NCBI GenBank assembly: GCA_963811365.1
Contig: CAWEQW010000006.1
Coordinates: forward strand, 434,001-498,000
Origin: CAWEQW01 sp963811365
GTDB taxonomy: Bacteria > Actinomycetota > Actinomycetes > Propionibacteriales > Nocardioidaceae
Length of the DNA stretch: 64,000 nucleotides
Direction: 5' to 3'
Below the pieces are notes generated by a model. The model had not been told where the DNA came from, searched no databases, and saw only the letters and a program-made list of their open reading frames with translations. Of this stretch, positions 38,996-47,788 are shown one piece after another; positions within the stretch are counted from its first letter, which is position 1; every line of letters starts with the position of its first letter. Position numbers and translations under genes: made by a program.

Positions 38996-39762
38996 GCAGC
39001 CTGACCACCGACCGGATCCGCGACCACGCCACCCGACTCGGCCTGACCCACCTCACCGACGTGATCACCCAGCTCGTCGACCGCGCCGAGGCCGCCCAGA
39101 TGGGCTACCTCGACTTCGTCGACCTGCTCCTCGAAGAAGAGCTCGGACTCCGGGAGGGCCGCCGGTTCCGCAACGCCCTGAAGCTCTCCGGCTTGCCGCA
39201 CCACAAGACCCTCGACGAGTTCGACTTCGCCTTCCAACCCGACCTCGACGCCCGCAAGGTCCGCGACCTGGCCACCTTGGAGTTCGTCAAGGCAAAGTCG
39301 AACGTGGCCCTGCTCGGCCCGCCCGGAGTCGGGAAGACCATGATCGCCGTCGCACTGGCAGTCGCGGCCTGCCAGGCCGGGTTCTCGATCTACTTCACCA
39401 CCCTGGACGACCTCGTCCGCAAACTCCGCACAGCCGAGGCCACCGGCCGATTCAACCGCCAACTCGCCGCCTTCCTGAGACCAGCAGTCCTTGTCGTTGA
39501 CGAGGTTGGCTACCTCCCGCTGGACCGGGCCGAAGCGAACATGGTCTTCCAGCTGGTCTCCCGCCGTTACGAACGCGGCTCGATGATCATCACCCGCAAC
39601 AAGTCCTTCGCCGAATGGGGCGGCGTCCTCGGCGACGACGTCCTCGCCACCGCGATCCTCGACCGGCTCCTGCACCACTGCGACGTCCTGTCCATCAACG
39701 GCCCGTCCTACCGACTCAAAGACCGCATCAACCTCGTCGCCGGAGGTGAACCCATGCCATGA
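38992..39762 (+). CDS. istB: IS21-like element helper ATPase IstB
   Basis: A 256-residue AAA+ ATPase that assists IstA target capture. Walker A is LLGPPGVGKTMIAVALA, Walker B is VLVVDEVGYLPLD, and the C-terminus is SYRLKDRINLVAG. The GTG at 38992 gives the standard IstB N-terminus. Intact, unlike istA. Confidence 0.93.
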   Translation: MSSLTTDRIRDHATRLGLTHLTDVITQLVDRAEAAQMGYLDFVDLLLEEELGLREGRRFRNALKLSGLPHHKTLDEFDFAFQPDLDARKVRDLATLEFVKAKSNVALLGPPGVGKTMIAVALAVAACQAGFSIYFTTLDDLVRKLRTAEATGRFNRQLAAFLRPAVLVVDEVGYLPLDRAEANMVFQLVSRRYERGSMIITRNKSFAEWGGVLGDDVLATAILDRLLHHCDVLSINGPSYRLKDRINLVAGGEPMP

Positions 39763-39831
39763 TCACCACGCCGAGACCGACACGTCAGGTCGTACCCCGA
39801 CCGACATATGAGGTCGTACGCCGACAGCACC

Positions 39832-40341
39832 TGTAGCCCACACTCTCGTGACGGACCCGATGCGGAGCCGGCGCCATCGTGCACCGATCGGGGGTGGCGG
39901 GCAGTAGCGTCCAGGCGCGTAGGAGGTGAGGGGTGTGGCCCAGCGATTACCCGGAGGCGCTGCCTTCCATTACCGCCGCTCCGACCACTCCGAGGAGATC
40001 GCCCAGGAAGCAGGCCGGTGAGGCAACCGACGTGCAGGATTCGCTGGTCTTCGCTGTCGCCGCCGAGTTGCTCCAAGCGCACGACGAGACCGGGATCTCG
40101 CTGGACGACTGGATGGCACCCAGGCTCTCTTGATCGAACGGCTCATCGGCGGACCCATCATCGAGAACGAGGCCTGAGCAACTGCTCGCCGGACGTTCTG
40201 CGAAGCCGCGTCCGGTCCCGTACCTGCATTGGAGCTACTTCCCGAGGAACGAGCGCCCTCCCGCATGGGTCGATGACTTCGTCCAGGTCGGGGCGCGCTC
40301 GGGGAGAAGATCTCGACGGGCGAGAGAAGGCTCAAGCAGCT
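39832..40341. other. 510-bp stretch with gene fragments only
   Basis: After the IS the flank resumes. A plus-strand fragment (WSYFPRNERPPAWVDDFVQV, near 40230-40290) and another short one (LLQAHDETGISLDDWM, near 40070-40125) look like protein pieces but have no complete frame. No gene can be called. Confidence 0.35.
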
Positions 40342-43314
40342 CTAGCCAGCCGCGATAAGCCGAGTGCTCTCGAAGGCGATCTCGGGCAGTGGCGTCCGGA
40401 GCTTCCAGGTGAGTGCAACGGGACGATCACCTTCGAGCTCGCCGTGGACATCGACGAGGCCAAAGCAGCGAAAGGTGCCTTCAACTGGCCCCGCGCTTCG
40501 TTCTCTTACGAACAGCAAGCGATGGGTCGAACCATCTGACCCTTCTCCGATGCACCGCCGAGTCGCCGGCGACTCCTGTCGCCAACTGTTGGGTGTCTCC
40601 CACCGGAATAACTCCGCCGTCAGAGCGTGGTCGCGGTACTGGATGTTCGAGGAGAATTTTCGGGTGTCCTTGTGAAGGGTCACGAACATGACTTGGACTC
40701 GGGACTCCGCCACGAAGTAGACGCCCTCACGGTGCTCCTTGGGCTTGTCGATCGTGCTGACACCCAACCCGGCGAACACCTCGGCCCGCGTGTATCGCGC
40801 ATGTGCCATGAGCGGTGCCTCGGTCAGCCCGAGCAAGGGATAGGGGGCGATATCGAGGTCGGCCCGCACGAGCGTCAACAGTTCCGCGATCTCGCGCCGG
40901 ACGGCCGGCTGGCGCCAAAGGACGTTGAAGCCGTCCTGCATGCTGCTGGGGATCAGCCGCAGCAAATGCATCAACTGCATGGCAAGGCGCCGGTCGGCGG
41001 TGGACAGGTCATCCGCGTTGACGGGGCCATCGGCGGTCATCCAATCGAACCACCGGTTGACCCGTAGTCCATCTGACACGTGCTGCAGGTAGCCGATTCG
41101 GCGCAGCAGCGCTTCTTCCTCTTCACGCAGCGACTGGTCACCGTGCTCCGTCGGTGCCGCGGGGGCCTGGGCTGCGCGTTGGAGGCGGGTCCAAGACATG
41201 CGCCGGTTGTCGACTCCGTAGAACTGTTCGACGGATCGACCGGTTCCGTGAAGGAAGGACTCGAGCGATGGCCAGGTTCCCGCGCTGAAGTCCTTCAGCA
41301 GTCCGGTGATTCCTCGGCGCACGGCAACGGTCTTGAGGGCGGCGAGCACCCGCTCTCGGGCGACGCGTTCGAGCGTGATCGAGCAGCCCGCCGGCAGGAA
41401 CGGGAAGCCAGTTTCAGCCTGAGCTCGCGCGTCACCCTGAGCGGGATCGACCAGCGCTTGATAACGCCGCTCGAAGCGGTACTCGGCGCGATGTTGGCCG
41501 ATGAAGTCAAGGACGAGGCACGAGGCCTTGCCAGGCGAGAGCCGAAGGCCACGGCCGAGTTGCTGGGCGAACAGCACCGGACTCTGCGTCGGACGGCACA
41601 ACAGCAGGGTGTCGACGTCTGGTACGTCGATTCCTTCCCCGAGCACGTCGACGCTGAACACCACTTGGAGTTGCCCCGCGCGCAGCCGCGCGAGCACGCG
41701 CTCTCGATGACTCTGATCGTGTTCTCCCGACAAGTACTCTGCGGCAAGGCCGTGTTCGCTGAACTGCTGGGCCATGAATTCGGCGTGAGCCACCGTGACG
41801 CAGAACCCAAGGGCGCGCATCGACTCCGGTTGCTCGACCCACTGGCGGATTGCCCGGATGATTCGACGCACTCGCTGGTGATCGCCGGTGTAGAGATCGG
41901 AGAGCTCACCGATGGCGTAGTCGCCCGAGTGCCACGCGAGATCTCTCAGGTCGGTCCCATCATCGACACCGACGTACTCAAACGGGGCAAGTAGTTGATC
42001 GTCTACTGCCTCCCACAGACGAAGTTCTGTCGTGTAGCGACCGCCGAACAGATCGGCGATGTCTGCTCCGTCGGCACGCTCCGGTGTGGCCGTGAGCCCG
42101 ACCAGTTCCCGCGGCTCGAAATGTCCGACCACCGACTCCCACGATCGAGCCGCGGTGTGGTGCGCTTCGTCGACGTACATCACTTCATAGGCCGTAGGTG
42201 GAACGTGACCCAACCGGTTATGAAGGGTCTGCACCATGGCGAACACGTGGGCATCGGAGGCTAGCGCCGTGGAGGCGCCGCTGAGGATCTCCCCGAAGCT
42301 CGGATCTTGCAGCACCTGGCGGAACGTTTCCCTTGCCTGCTCAAGGATCTGCTCGCGATGCGCGACGAACAGGAGCGTCGGACGAGGCGCGCCGGGCGAA
42401 CATAACCGGGCGTAGTCCAGCGCTGCTATCACCGTCTTTCCCGTTCCGGTGGCCGCAACGAGCAGATGGCGGTGCTCATCGAACTCAGTGCGCCTGGCGG
42501 CCAAGGTGTCGAGCACGCGCTGCTGATGGGGCCGAGCCCGGACCTGGATCCGTGCGTAGGCCGCCGCCAGCTGCTCGCTCAGCTTGTCGACCGTGCGCTG
42601 GGCCCGTTTGCTGAAGCCCAACGCGGCATAACCCTTGGCCTCGGCGAGAGCGGCATCGAGTCGATCTCGATCATTGAGCGTGTATCGCTCAAAGACCGGC
42701 GTGTTCCAGTAGCTGTCGAAGACCTGCTGGATGCGGTTGAAGACCGAGGGCGCGTCCGCTCGAGCGAGCCGGACGTTCCACTCCAGTCCGGTGTAGAGGG
42801 CCGCCTCCGAAAGATTTGACGACCCGACGAACGCCGTGTCGAGCTCGGCTGGCCGACGAAATAGCCAGGCCTTGGCGTGAAGCTTGGTGACCATGCCCTG
42901 GTAGTTGACGCGAACCTCCGCACCCAACTTGACCAGGTCATCGAGCGCCTTACCGCTCGTCGAGCCGAGATACGTCGACGTAATCACGCGAATGCGGCCG
43001 CCCCGATCCACCAGAGCCTGCAGCTCGTCGCGAAGTGCCTCGATGCCCTTGTATCCGACGAAAGCGCAGATGAGGTCGACCTCGTCAGAGCAGCGAAGCT
43101 CCTGCTGCAGCACAGAGCCGAGCGAAGGCTCACCGGCCCCGTTCACCATCAGCTCGCTGGTGCTCAGCGGGATTGATGGATGGGCTGGCAGGACGTCGGC
43201 AGCCAGTCCCACGTCCTTGCGAACCCCCCGCAGAACCCTGACCGGCGTCACCACTTGGTCTCCGGAGAAGTCCTCCCCCAGTGCGCCGATGGCCTCGTTC
43301 ACCAACTGCTGCAC
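40342..43314 (-). CDS. superfamily II helicase with PLD nuclease-like N-terminus and DUF3427 C-terminus
   Basis: 990 residues. A PLDc_2 domain (about 50-205) has the HxK motif (TKLHAKAWLF) and GSSNLSEAAL. The helicase core has Walker A ATGTGKTVIAALDYA (near 290), a DEAH box YVDEAHH (near 382), LTATPERADG (near 408), DVLGEGIDVPDVDTLLL and motif VI QQLGRGLRLSPGK. DUF3427 fills the last 190 residues. Proteins with this domain order are common in defence islands; an antiphage role is inference. Family members have about 65 more N-terminal residues, found here in another frame at 43317-43519. Confidence 0.85.
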   Translation of the reverse strand: MQQLVNEAIGALGEDFSGDQVVTPVRVLRGVRKDVGLAADVLPAHPSIPLSTSELMVNGAGEPSLGSVLQQELRCSDEVDLICAFVGYKGIEALRDELQALVDRGGRIRVITSTYLGSTSGKALDDLVKLGAEVRVNYQGMVTKLHAKAWLFRRPAELDTAFVGSSNLSEAALYTGLEWNVRLARADAPSVFNRIQQVFDSYWNTPVFERYTLNDRDRLDAALAEAKGYAALGFSKRAQRTVDKLSEQLAAAYARIQVRARPHQQRVLDTLAARRTEFDEHRHLLVAATGTGKTVIAALDYARLCSPGAPRPTLLFVAHREQILEQARETFRQVLQDPSFGEILSGASTALASDAHVFAMVQTLHNRLGHVPPTAYEVMYVDEAHHTAARSWESVVGHFEPRELVGLTATPERADGADIADLFGGRYTTELRLWEAVDDQLLAPFEYVGVDDGTDLRDLAWHSGDYAIGELSDLYTGDHQRVRRIIRAIRQWVEQPESMRALGFCVTVAHAEFMAQQFSEHGLAAEYLSGEHDQSHRERVLARLRAGQLQVVFSVDVLGEGIDVPDVDTLLLCRPTQSPVLFAQQLGRGLRLSPGKASCLVLDFIGQHRAEYRFERRYQALVDPAQGDARAQAETGFPFLPAGCSITLERVARERVLAALKTVAVRRGITGLLKDFSAGTWPSLESFLHGTGRSVEQFYGVDNRRMSWTRLQRAAQAPAAPTEHGDQSLREEEEALLRRIGYLQHVSDGLRVNRWFDWMTADGPVNADDLSTADRRLAMQLMHLLRLIPSSMQDGFNVLWRQPAVRREIAELLTLVRADLDIAPYPLLGLTEAPLMAHARYTRAEVFAGLGVSTIDKPKEHREGVYFVAESRVQVMFVTLHKDTRKFSSNIQYRDHALTAELFRWETPNSWRQESPATRRCIGEGSDGSTHRLLFVRERSAGPVEGTFRCFGLVDVHGELEGDRPVALTWKLRTPLPEIAFESTRLIAAG

Positions 43315-43519
43315 TCGAGATCAACTCGTCCTCGTCGGTGGGCGACTTGAGTCGCCTGGCGACTCGGAGAAGATGCCGTCCCAGCCGCTCGATCGCTTCG
43401 GCCTTGTCCAGGGAGGTCACATCGACACGTTCGCTGGTGAGGGACGCCAGGGCCTGCGCCAACTCGGCCGTGATCAGCTCGTCGCGAAGGCCTGGCGTCA
43501 GCCGTTGACCGCTGCCCAC
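43315..43519 (-). pseudogene. frame-shifted N-terminal part of the DUF3427 helicase
   Basis: The frame starting with GTG at 43519 (GSGQRLTPGLRDELITAELA to RRLKSPTDEDELIS) is the missing N-terminus of the helicase. It leaves frame near 43317, where one extra base separates ELIS from VQQLVNEAIG. Either the helicase restarts at the GTG at 43314 or the shift is a sequence error. Confidence 0.65.
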
Positions 43520-43786
43520 TCTGCCTCCTGTTTGTCGCCGACCGGACTCGAGCTTAGGGACCGGGCGACACTTCGCGCGGGATATCAGGAGCTCGACCGG
43601 TCGGCGGTCGGCGCCGGTGGCTATGCAAGGTCAGGGCGGCGTTCTGCTCGTCGGCTATTGAGGCCCGCGCTGGTACGGCGGCTGCAGCAGGAAGGTGCAG
43701 CAAGCTGGTAGCAAGCCACCATGCGTCGCTGCCGATCTCACCAAAGCGCCAGGCGTGGACGACGGCCAGAACCGACCAATCTGGCA
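43520..43786. other. island right edge, no gene seen
   Basis: 267 bases upstream of the helicase N-terminus and before attR. It probably contains the helicase promoter. No protein-like frame. Confidence 0.35.
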
Positions 43787-43830
43787 CTTTGCAAGCAGGG
43801 GGTTAGGGGTTCGAGTCCCCTTGGCTCCAC
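43787..43830. repeat. attR: 44-bp copy of the tRNA-Ala 3' half
   Basis: Identical to 34753-34796. It has the 3' side of the anticodon stem, variable loop, T-arm and acceptor strand but no 5' half, so it is not a tRNA gene. Confidence 0.9.
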
Positions 43831-43965
43831 TTACCGAAACCACAGGTCAGCATGCGGCTTCTTCGGCACTCAGGCCCATGCCCTGCCTGTGCTGAGCTGA
43901 ATCCGCTGTGGGGACGGGCGGGGGAAGGCTCGTCGGACCGCCTTCAGCCGATGCTCGTCTGCTCG

Positions 43966-44223
43966 TCAGCTTGCGACGACCTTGGCGGCGGTGAAGAAGT
44001 CGATCGGCTTCGGGGTCTCCAACCTCCATGTGATCGCTATCGGCCGCTCGCCCTCGTGCTTGACGTAGGTGACCGGTCCGAGGAACAGGTACGGCGCCCG
44101 GGTGCCGTATTCGTCTACGGCCGTCTCGCGAACGAAGAGGAACACGTTACTGGTGCCGTTGATGTAGCGCTGTCCAGTCGGCGATGCGACGATGGTGCGG
44201 CTCTGGGACTCCGAGGGCTTCAC
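43966..44223 (-). pseudogene. truncated DUF3427 C-terminus
   Basis: 85 codons ending FFTAAKVVAS. The piece NVFLFVRETAVDEYGT to GERPIAITWRLETPKPIDF aligns by eye with the last 60 residues of the island helicase (LLFVRERSAG to GDRPVALTWKLRTPLPEIAF). The rest of the gene is absent, cut near attR. It is the stump of a second, diverged helicase of the same family. Confidence 0.7.
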
Positions 44224-44378
44224 TAGCGCCTCGCCGCCGCGATCGACCTACCACCGCCGAGTGCAGATTCGCGATACTCGATGGCGAACCCGGGCTGATC
44301 TCCCGCAACGTCACGCCCCACGATCACGGCTGCCAGATCCGCATGGCCGCAGCGCACGCTGGCTGCGCCATCAGCGGG

Positions 44379-44412
44379 TGCATCCCGAAGCGGGATGCAT
44401 CCGGAGTACTAT
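44379..44412 (+). promoter_or_regulatory. operator and promoter of the toxin-antitoxin pair
   Basis: TGCATCCCG (44379-44387) and CGGGATGCA (44391-44399) form a perfect 9-bp inverted repeat with a 3-base spacer. A -10 element TACTAT follows at 44407-44412. The repeat covers the -35 region, as expected for autorepression by an RHH antitoxin. Confidence 0.7.
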
Positions 44413-44419
44413 GGGCGAC

Positions 44420-44653
44420 ATGAGCACTCAGATCGCTGTTCGCCTCCCCGACGAGATGGTGGCCTTCCTGGACCGCATCGTGGCCACCGGCAAGGCTCCA
44501 AGCCGCGCCGCACTCGTCGCGGCGGCGGTGGAGCGGGAGATGCGTCGACAGGCTGCCGAGCAAGACGCGCAGATCCTTCGTGAGAACGGCCCCGCCGACG
44601 ACCTGGACGGTCTCGTGAAGTGGAGCAGCATCCACCTCGAGCTCGAGGACTGA
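44420..44653 (+). CDS. ribbon-helix-helix antitoxin
   Basis: 77 residues with an RHH fold (MSTQIAVRLPDEMVAFLDRI, then KAPSRAALVAAAVEREMRRQ) and an acidic C-terminus ending SSIHLELED that would wrap the toxin. The ATG at 44420 lies about 7 bases after the -10 box, so the message may be leaderless; an in-frame ATG at 44411 would lie inside the -10 element. The toxin gene begins 3 bases after the stop. Confidence 0.85.
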   Translation: MSTQIAVRLPDEMVAFLDRIVATGKAPSRAALVAAAVEREMRRQAAEQDAQILRENGPADDLDGLVKWSSIHLELED

Positions 44654-44656
44654 TTG

Positions 44657-44971
44657 GTGCGCGAGATCTGCCTGGTGCATCTCGACAAGACACGGCCGGC
44701 TCTGGTCCTGACCCGCGAGGCGGCGCGGGCCGCGATGACGAAGGTGACCGTCGCCCCCATCACCACCACGATCAAAGGCTTGTCCAGCGAGGTCCTGGTC
44801 GGACCTGCCAACGGGCTGGATCACGACTGCGTTGCGGCCCTCGACAATGTCATCACCGTCCCGGTGAGCCTGCTCGGCCGCACCGTCGGCTACCTCAGCG
44901 CCGAGCAAGAGGCGCAACTTGCGCGCGCCGTGGTCTTGACCTACGACCTCGAGCTACCTCTCCTTGGATGA
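44657..44971 (+). CDS. MazF/PemK family endoribonuclease toxin
   Basis: 104 residues starting GTG (MREICLVHLDKTRPALVLTR). The MazF core motifs VAPITTTIKGLSSEVLVGP and DCVAALDNVITVPVSLLG are clear. Such toxins cleave mRNA or tRNA at short sequences. It is coupled to the RHH antitoxin upstream. Confidence 0.88.
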   Translation: MREICLVHLDKTRPALVLTREAARAAMTKVTVAPITTTIKGLSSEVLVGPANGLDHDCVAALDNVITVPVSLLGRTVGYLSAEQEAQLARAVVLTYDLELPLLG

Positions 44972-45171
44972 GCCTCAGCGCATCGACAGCAGCAGTTCCG
45001 GACGTCGCTGGACCTGTCAGCGCCCTTGGCTAACATCGCCCGATGCGTGCCCTGAACATCGACGTCCCCGACATGCTGGTCGAGCGCTGGAACGAGTAGT
45101 GCAGCCCAGCGGTGCAGCCCTTTCTCGCAGAGGGGTCCTGGCCGCCTCCATCGGTGACCACGCAGGTGTCG

Positions 45172-45970
45172 TCAACGGGTGGCGGCGAACTCGAACTCGT
45201 CCACCAGTGCGCGGAGCTCCACGCCGATCCGCTCGGGGCCGCGCTGCTCCATCGGCCGGGTCAGCCCGGAGACGCTGACTGCCACCCGAGGCACGAGCGC
45301 GCCGAAGGCCAGTGCGGCACGGGTGCCGACACAGGTCAGCCCCTCCTCGCTCTCCTCCGCGTCCAGCGCCCAGCCGCGTCGGCGCACCTGCGCCAGCTCA
45401 GCGGCCAGGGTCTCGGCCGTCGATGCGGTGCGACTCGTGCGCGCGGCCAGGGGCCCGTGTCGCTCGGACCAGGCCCACACGGCGCGGTCGTCGACCAGCT
45501 CCTCGGCCAGCAGCGCCTTGCCGACCGCCGTGGCGTGCGCCGGGTTGCGGCCACCGATGACCGAGGTCAGCCGAACGCCGAGGTCGGCCTCGACCTTGTC
45601 GACGTAGACCACGTCCGCGCCGTCGAGGACGGCGACGTGACAGGTTTGCCCGAAGTGGTCACGGACCCGGGTGGCCAGAGGGTGCATCAGCCGGCGCAGG
45701 TCCAGTCCGGCGTGGAAGGTGAACGCGGCCTCGAGTGCCGCGGGGCCGAGCAGGTAGGCCCCGCCCGGCTCGGCCTGCGCCGCGTAGCCCCGCTCCCGCA
45801 TCGCCGCGAGGATGCGGTGCACCGACGGCTTCGGGATCCCCGTCGCCGCCGCGATCTCTCGCAGCCCGACCCCGCCTGGCCGTGCTCCGAGCACCGTGAG
45901 CACCCGCAGCGTGCGGTCGACGGCGGCGTGCGGACGACGTCGACGCCTCGTCGTGCACGGCTTCGAACAC
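45172..45970 (-). pseudogene. IclR family transcriptional regulator, one frameshift
   Basis: The winged HTH (GLREIAAATGIPKPSVHRIL) and the IclR effector domain (CHVAVLDGADVVYVDKVEAD; AHATAVGKALLAEEL) are complete in one frame of 243 residues. The natural start seems to be the GTG at 45970, placed after GGAGGTGAGAC. From it the frame reads 15 residues and must shift +1 near 45930 to meet AVDRTLRVLTVLGARPGG. It is divergent from the catabolic operon and probably controls it. Confidence 0.8.
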
Positions 45971-46067
45971 GTCTCACCTCCGTTCCGCTGTCCGGAATGG
46001 TAGTCCGTAGAGCGGATCGTTTGCTAGCGTCCGAATCTGCCATCGTCGCGGGACCGCAGGAGGAGAC

Positions 46068-47017
46068 ATGCGCGCCCTCGTCTACACCGAACCCGGGCCA
46101 GGTCGAGCTGCGCGACGAGCCGGAGCCCGACGCCCGGCGCCGCCGAGGAGCTGCTCACCGTGCGGGCCAGCGGGATCTGCGGCAGCGAGCTGCACGGCTT
46201 CCGCGTCGCCGGGATGCGCGTGCCGCCCGCTGGTGATGGGCCACGAGTTCGTCGGCACCACCCCGGACGGCCGCCGGGTGGCGGTGAACCCGCTGCTCTC
46301 CTGCGGCGAGTGCGACAGCTGCACCGCCGGCCGGCCGCAGGTCTGCCGGCGCCGCGGCCTGCTCGGGGTGCACCGCGCCGGCGGTTTCGCCGAGCGCGTC
46401 GCCGTACCCACGCTCGGCGCTGCACGAACTGCCCGACGGCCTCGCCGACACGGCCGCCGCGCTGATCGAGCCGCTCGCCAACGCGGTGCACGCCTGGTCG
46501 CTGCTGCCCGACGGGCACCACCCGGGTCGGCGTGCTCGGCGCCGGCCCGATCGGGCTGCTCTGCGCGCTGGTCGCCGCCCGGCACGGCGCCGCGGTGCAC
46601 CGTCAGCCGACCCGAGCGAGCACCGCCGCGCGGTCGCCGAGCGGCTCGGGCTGCGACACCGTGCGCGGCGCTCGAGGAGGAGTTCGACGCCGTCCTCGAC
46701 GCCGTCGGCGCGCCCGCCACCCGGCAGGCCGGCCTCGAGCCCGGCTCCGTCCGGCCGGCACCGCCGTCTGGCTCGGTCTCGCGCACGACGAGGTCGACCC
46801 TCTCCGGCAACGCGCTCGTGCGCGGCGAGCAGGTCGTCCGGGGCTCGTTCGCCTACACCCCGGCGGAGTTCGCCGAGGCGGTCGCGCTCGCGCCCGAGCT
46901 CGACCTGTCCTGGACCACGACCGGTGCCGCTCGAGCAGTCCGCCGAGGTCTTCTACTCCCTCGCCGAGGGCAACACCGAGATCGTCAAGGCCGTGATCGT
47001 GCCGGACGGCCGGCTGA
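46068..47017 (+). pseudogene. zinc-dependent alcohol/polyol dehydrogenase, many frameshifts
   Basis: The ATG follows AGGAGGAG. Reconstructed pieces give a medium-chain dehydrogenase: RALVYTEPG, SGICGSELHGF (catalytic Cys), GHEFVGTTPDG, the structural zinc cluster CGECDSCTAGRPQVCRRRG, AALIEPLANAVHAWSLLPDG and the Rossmann GVLGAGPIGLLCALVAARHG. At least a dozen single-base insertions break the frame. The stop overlaps the SDR start. It resembles L-threonine/L-idonate/sorbitol dehydrogenases; the substrate is unknown. Confidence 0.75.
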
Positions 47018-47788
47018 TGCGCGGGCTCGCCGGACGCGGCGTGCTGGTCAGCGGCGGCACCAGCGGGATCGGGCTCGCCGCCGCGCGGCGCTTCCTCGAG
47101 GAGGGCTGCCGGGTCTTCGTCACCGGGCACTCCGACGACGACGTCGACCGGGCGCTGGACGGCCTGGGCGGCCACGACGGGCTGGCCGGCGGCCTGGTGG
47201 CGGACGTCCGCGACGCGCGACGCGGTGCGCGCGGCCGTCGACGCCGCCGACGAGGCGTGCGGCGGGCATCACCGTGCTGGCCAACAACGCCGGCATCGCC
47301 CGGCGTACCCCGTTCCTCGACATCGACGTCGCCGACTGGCGGGAGATCCTCGACGTCAACCTGACCGGGATGTTCGCCGTCGCGCAGGCCTTCGCCCGCA
47401 CGCTGGTGCGACGCCGGCCGCACCGGCTCGATCGTCAACATGGCCTCCACCAACGCCTTCGGCGGCGAGGAGGACTACGCCCACTACAACGCCTCCAAGG
47501 GCGGGGTGGTGCAGCTGACCCGGTCGATGGCCGTCGAGCTGGGCGGGCACGGCATCCGGGTGAACGCGCTGTGCCCCGGCTACATCGACACCCCGCTGAA
47601 CAGCGGCATCGCCGACGGGCTGACGGCGGGCTTCGCCGCGCGGTACGCCAGCGAGCGCATCCCGCTCGACCGCGTCGGGCCGGGTCGACGAGGTCGCCGC
47701 GGCGTACGCCTTCCTGGCCAGCGACGAGGCGTCCTTCGTGCACGGCGCGACGCTCGTCGTCGACGGCGGCCAGCTGGCGGTGATGTGA
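47017..47788 (+). pseudogene. SDR family oxidoreductase, four frameshifts
   Basis: The ATG overlaps the upstream stop. Rossmann motif GVLVSGGTSGIGLAAARRF, LANNAGIARRTPFLDIDVAD, and the catalytic Ser plus Tyr-x3-Lys (MASTNAFGGEEDYAHYNASK). The C-terminus reads DEASFVHGATLVVDGGQLAV. Extra bases near 47217, 47265, 47416 and 47680 break it. It is typical of sugar-acid or polyol dehydrogenases. The stop overlaps the next ATG. Confidence 0.78.

Larger units (their letters stand above)
37137..39826 (+). mobile_element. IS21-family insertion sequence
   Basis: 2690 bp. The ends are TGTC and GACA, with 18 of 22 matches between the outer inverted repeats (37137-37158 and the complement of 39805-39826). 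A second related unit lies inside each end, as is usual for IS21 transposase-binding sites. A 5-bp target duplication GCACC flanks it (37132-37136 and 39827-39831). It contains istA, a small middle ORF and istB. The clean target duplication indicates a fairly recent insertion. Confidence 0.9.
34753..43830. mobile_element. tRNA-Ala genomic island (about 9 kb), integrase not found
   Basis: Bounded by 44-bp exact direct repeats of the tRNA-Ala 3' half. Cargo: RES/Xre toxin-antitoxin, an IS21-family insertion, gene remnants and a PLD-helicase-DUF3427 gene. No recombinase other than the IS genes is readable, so the island is either decayed or mobilised in trans. Confidence 0.8.

Noticed and set aside
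43787..43830. Second tRNA-Ala gene
   Set aside because: Only the 3' half is present; the D-arm and 5' acceptor strand are missing, so it is an att site.
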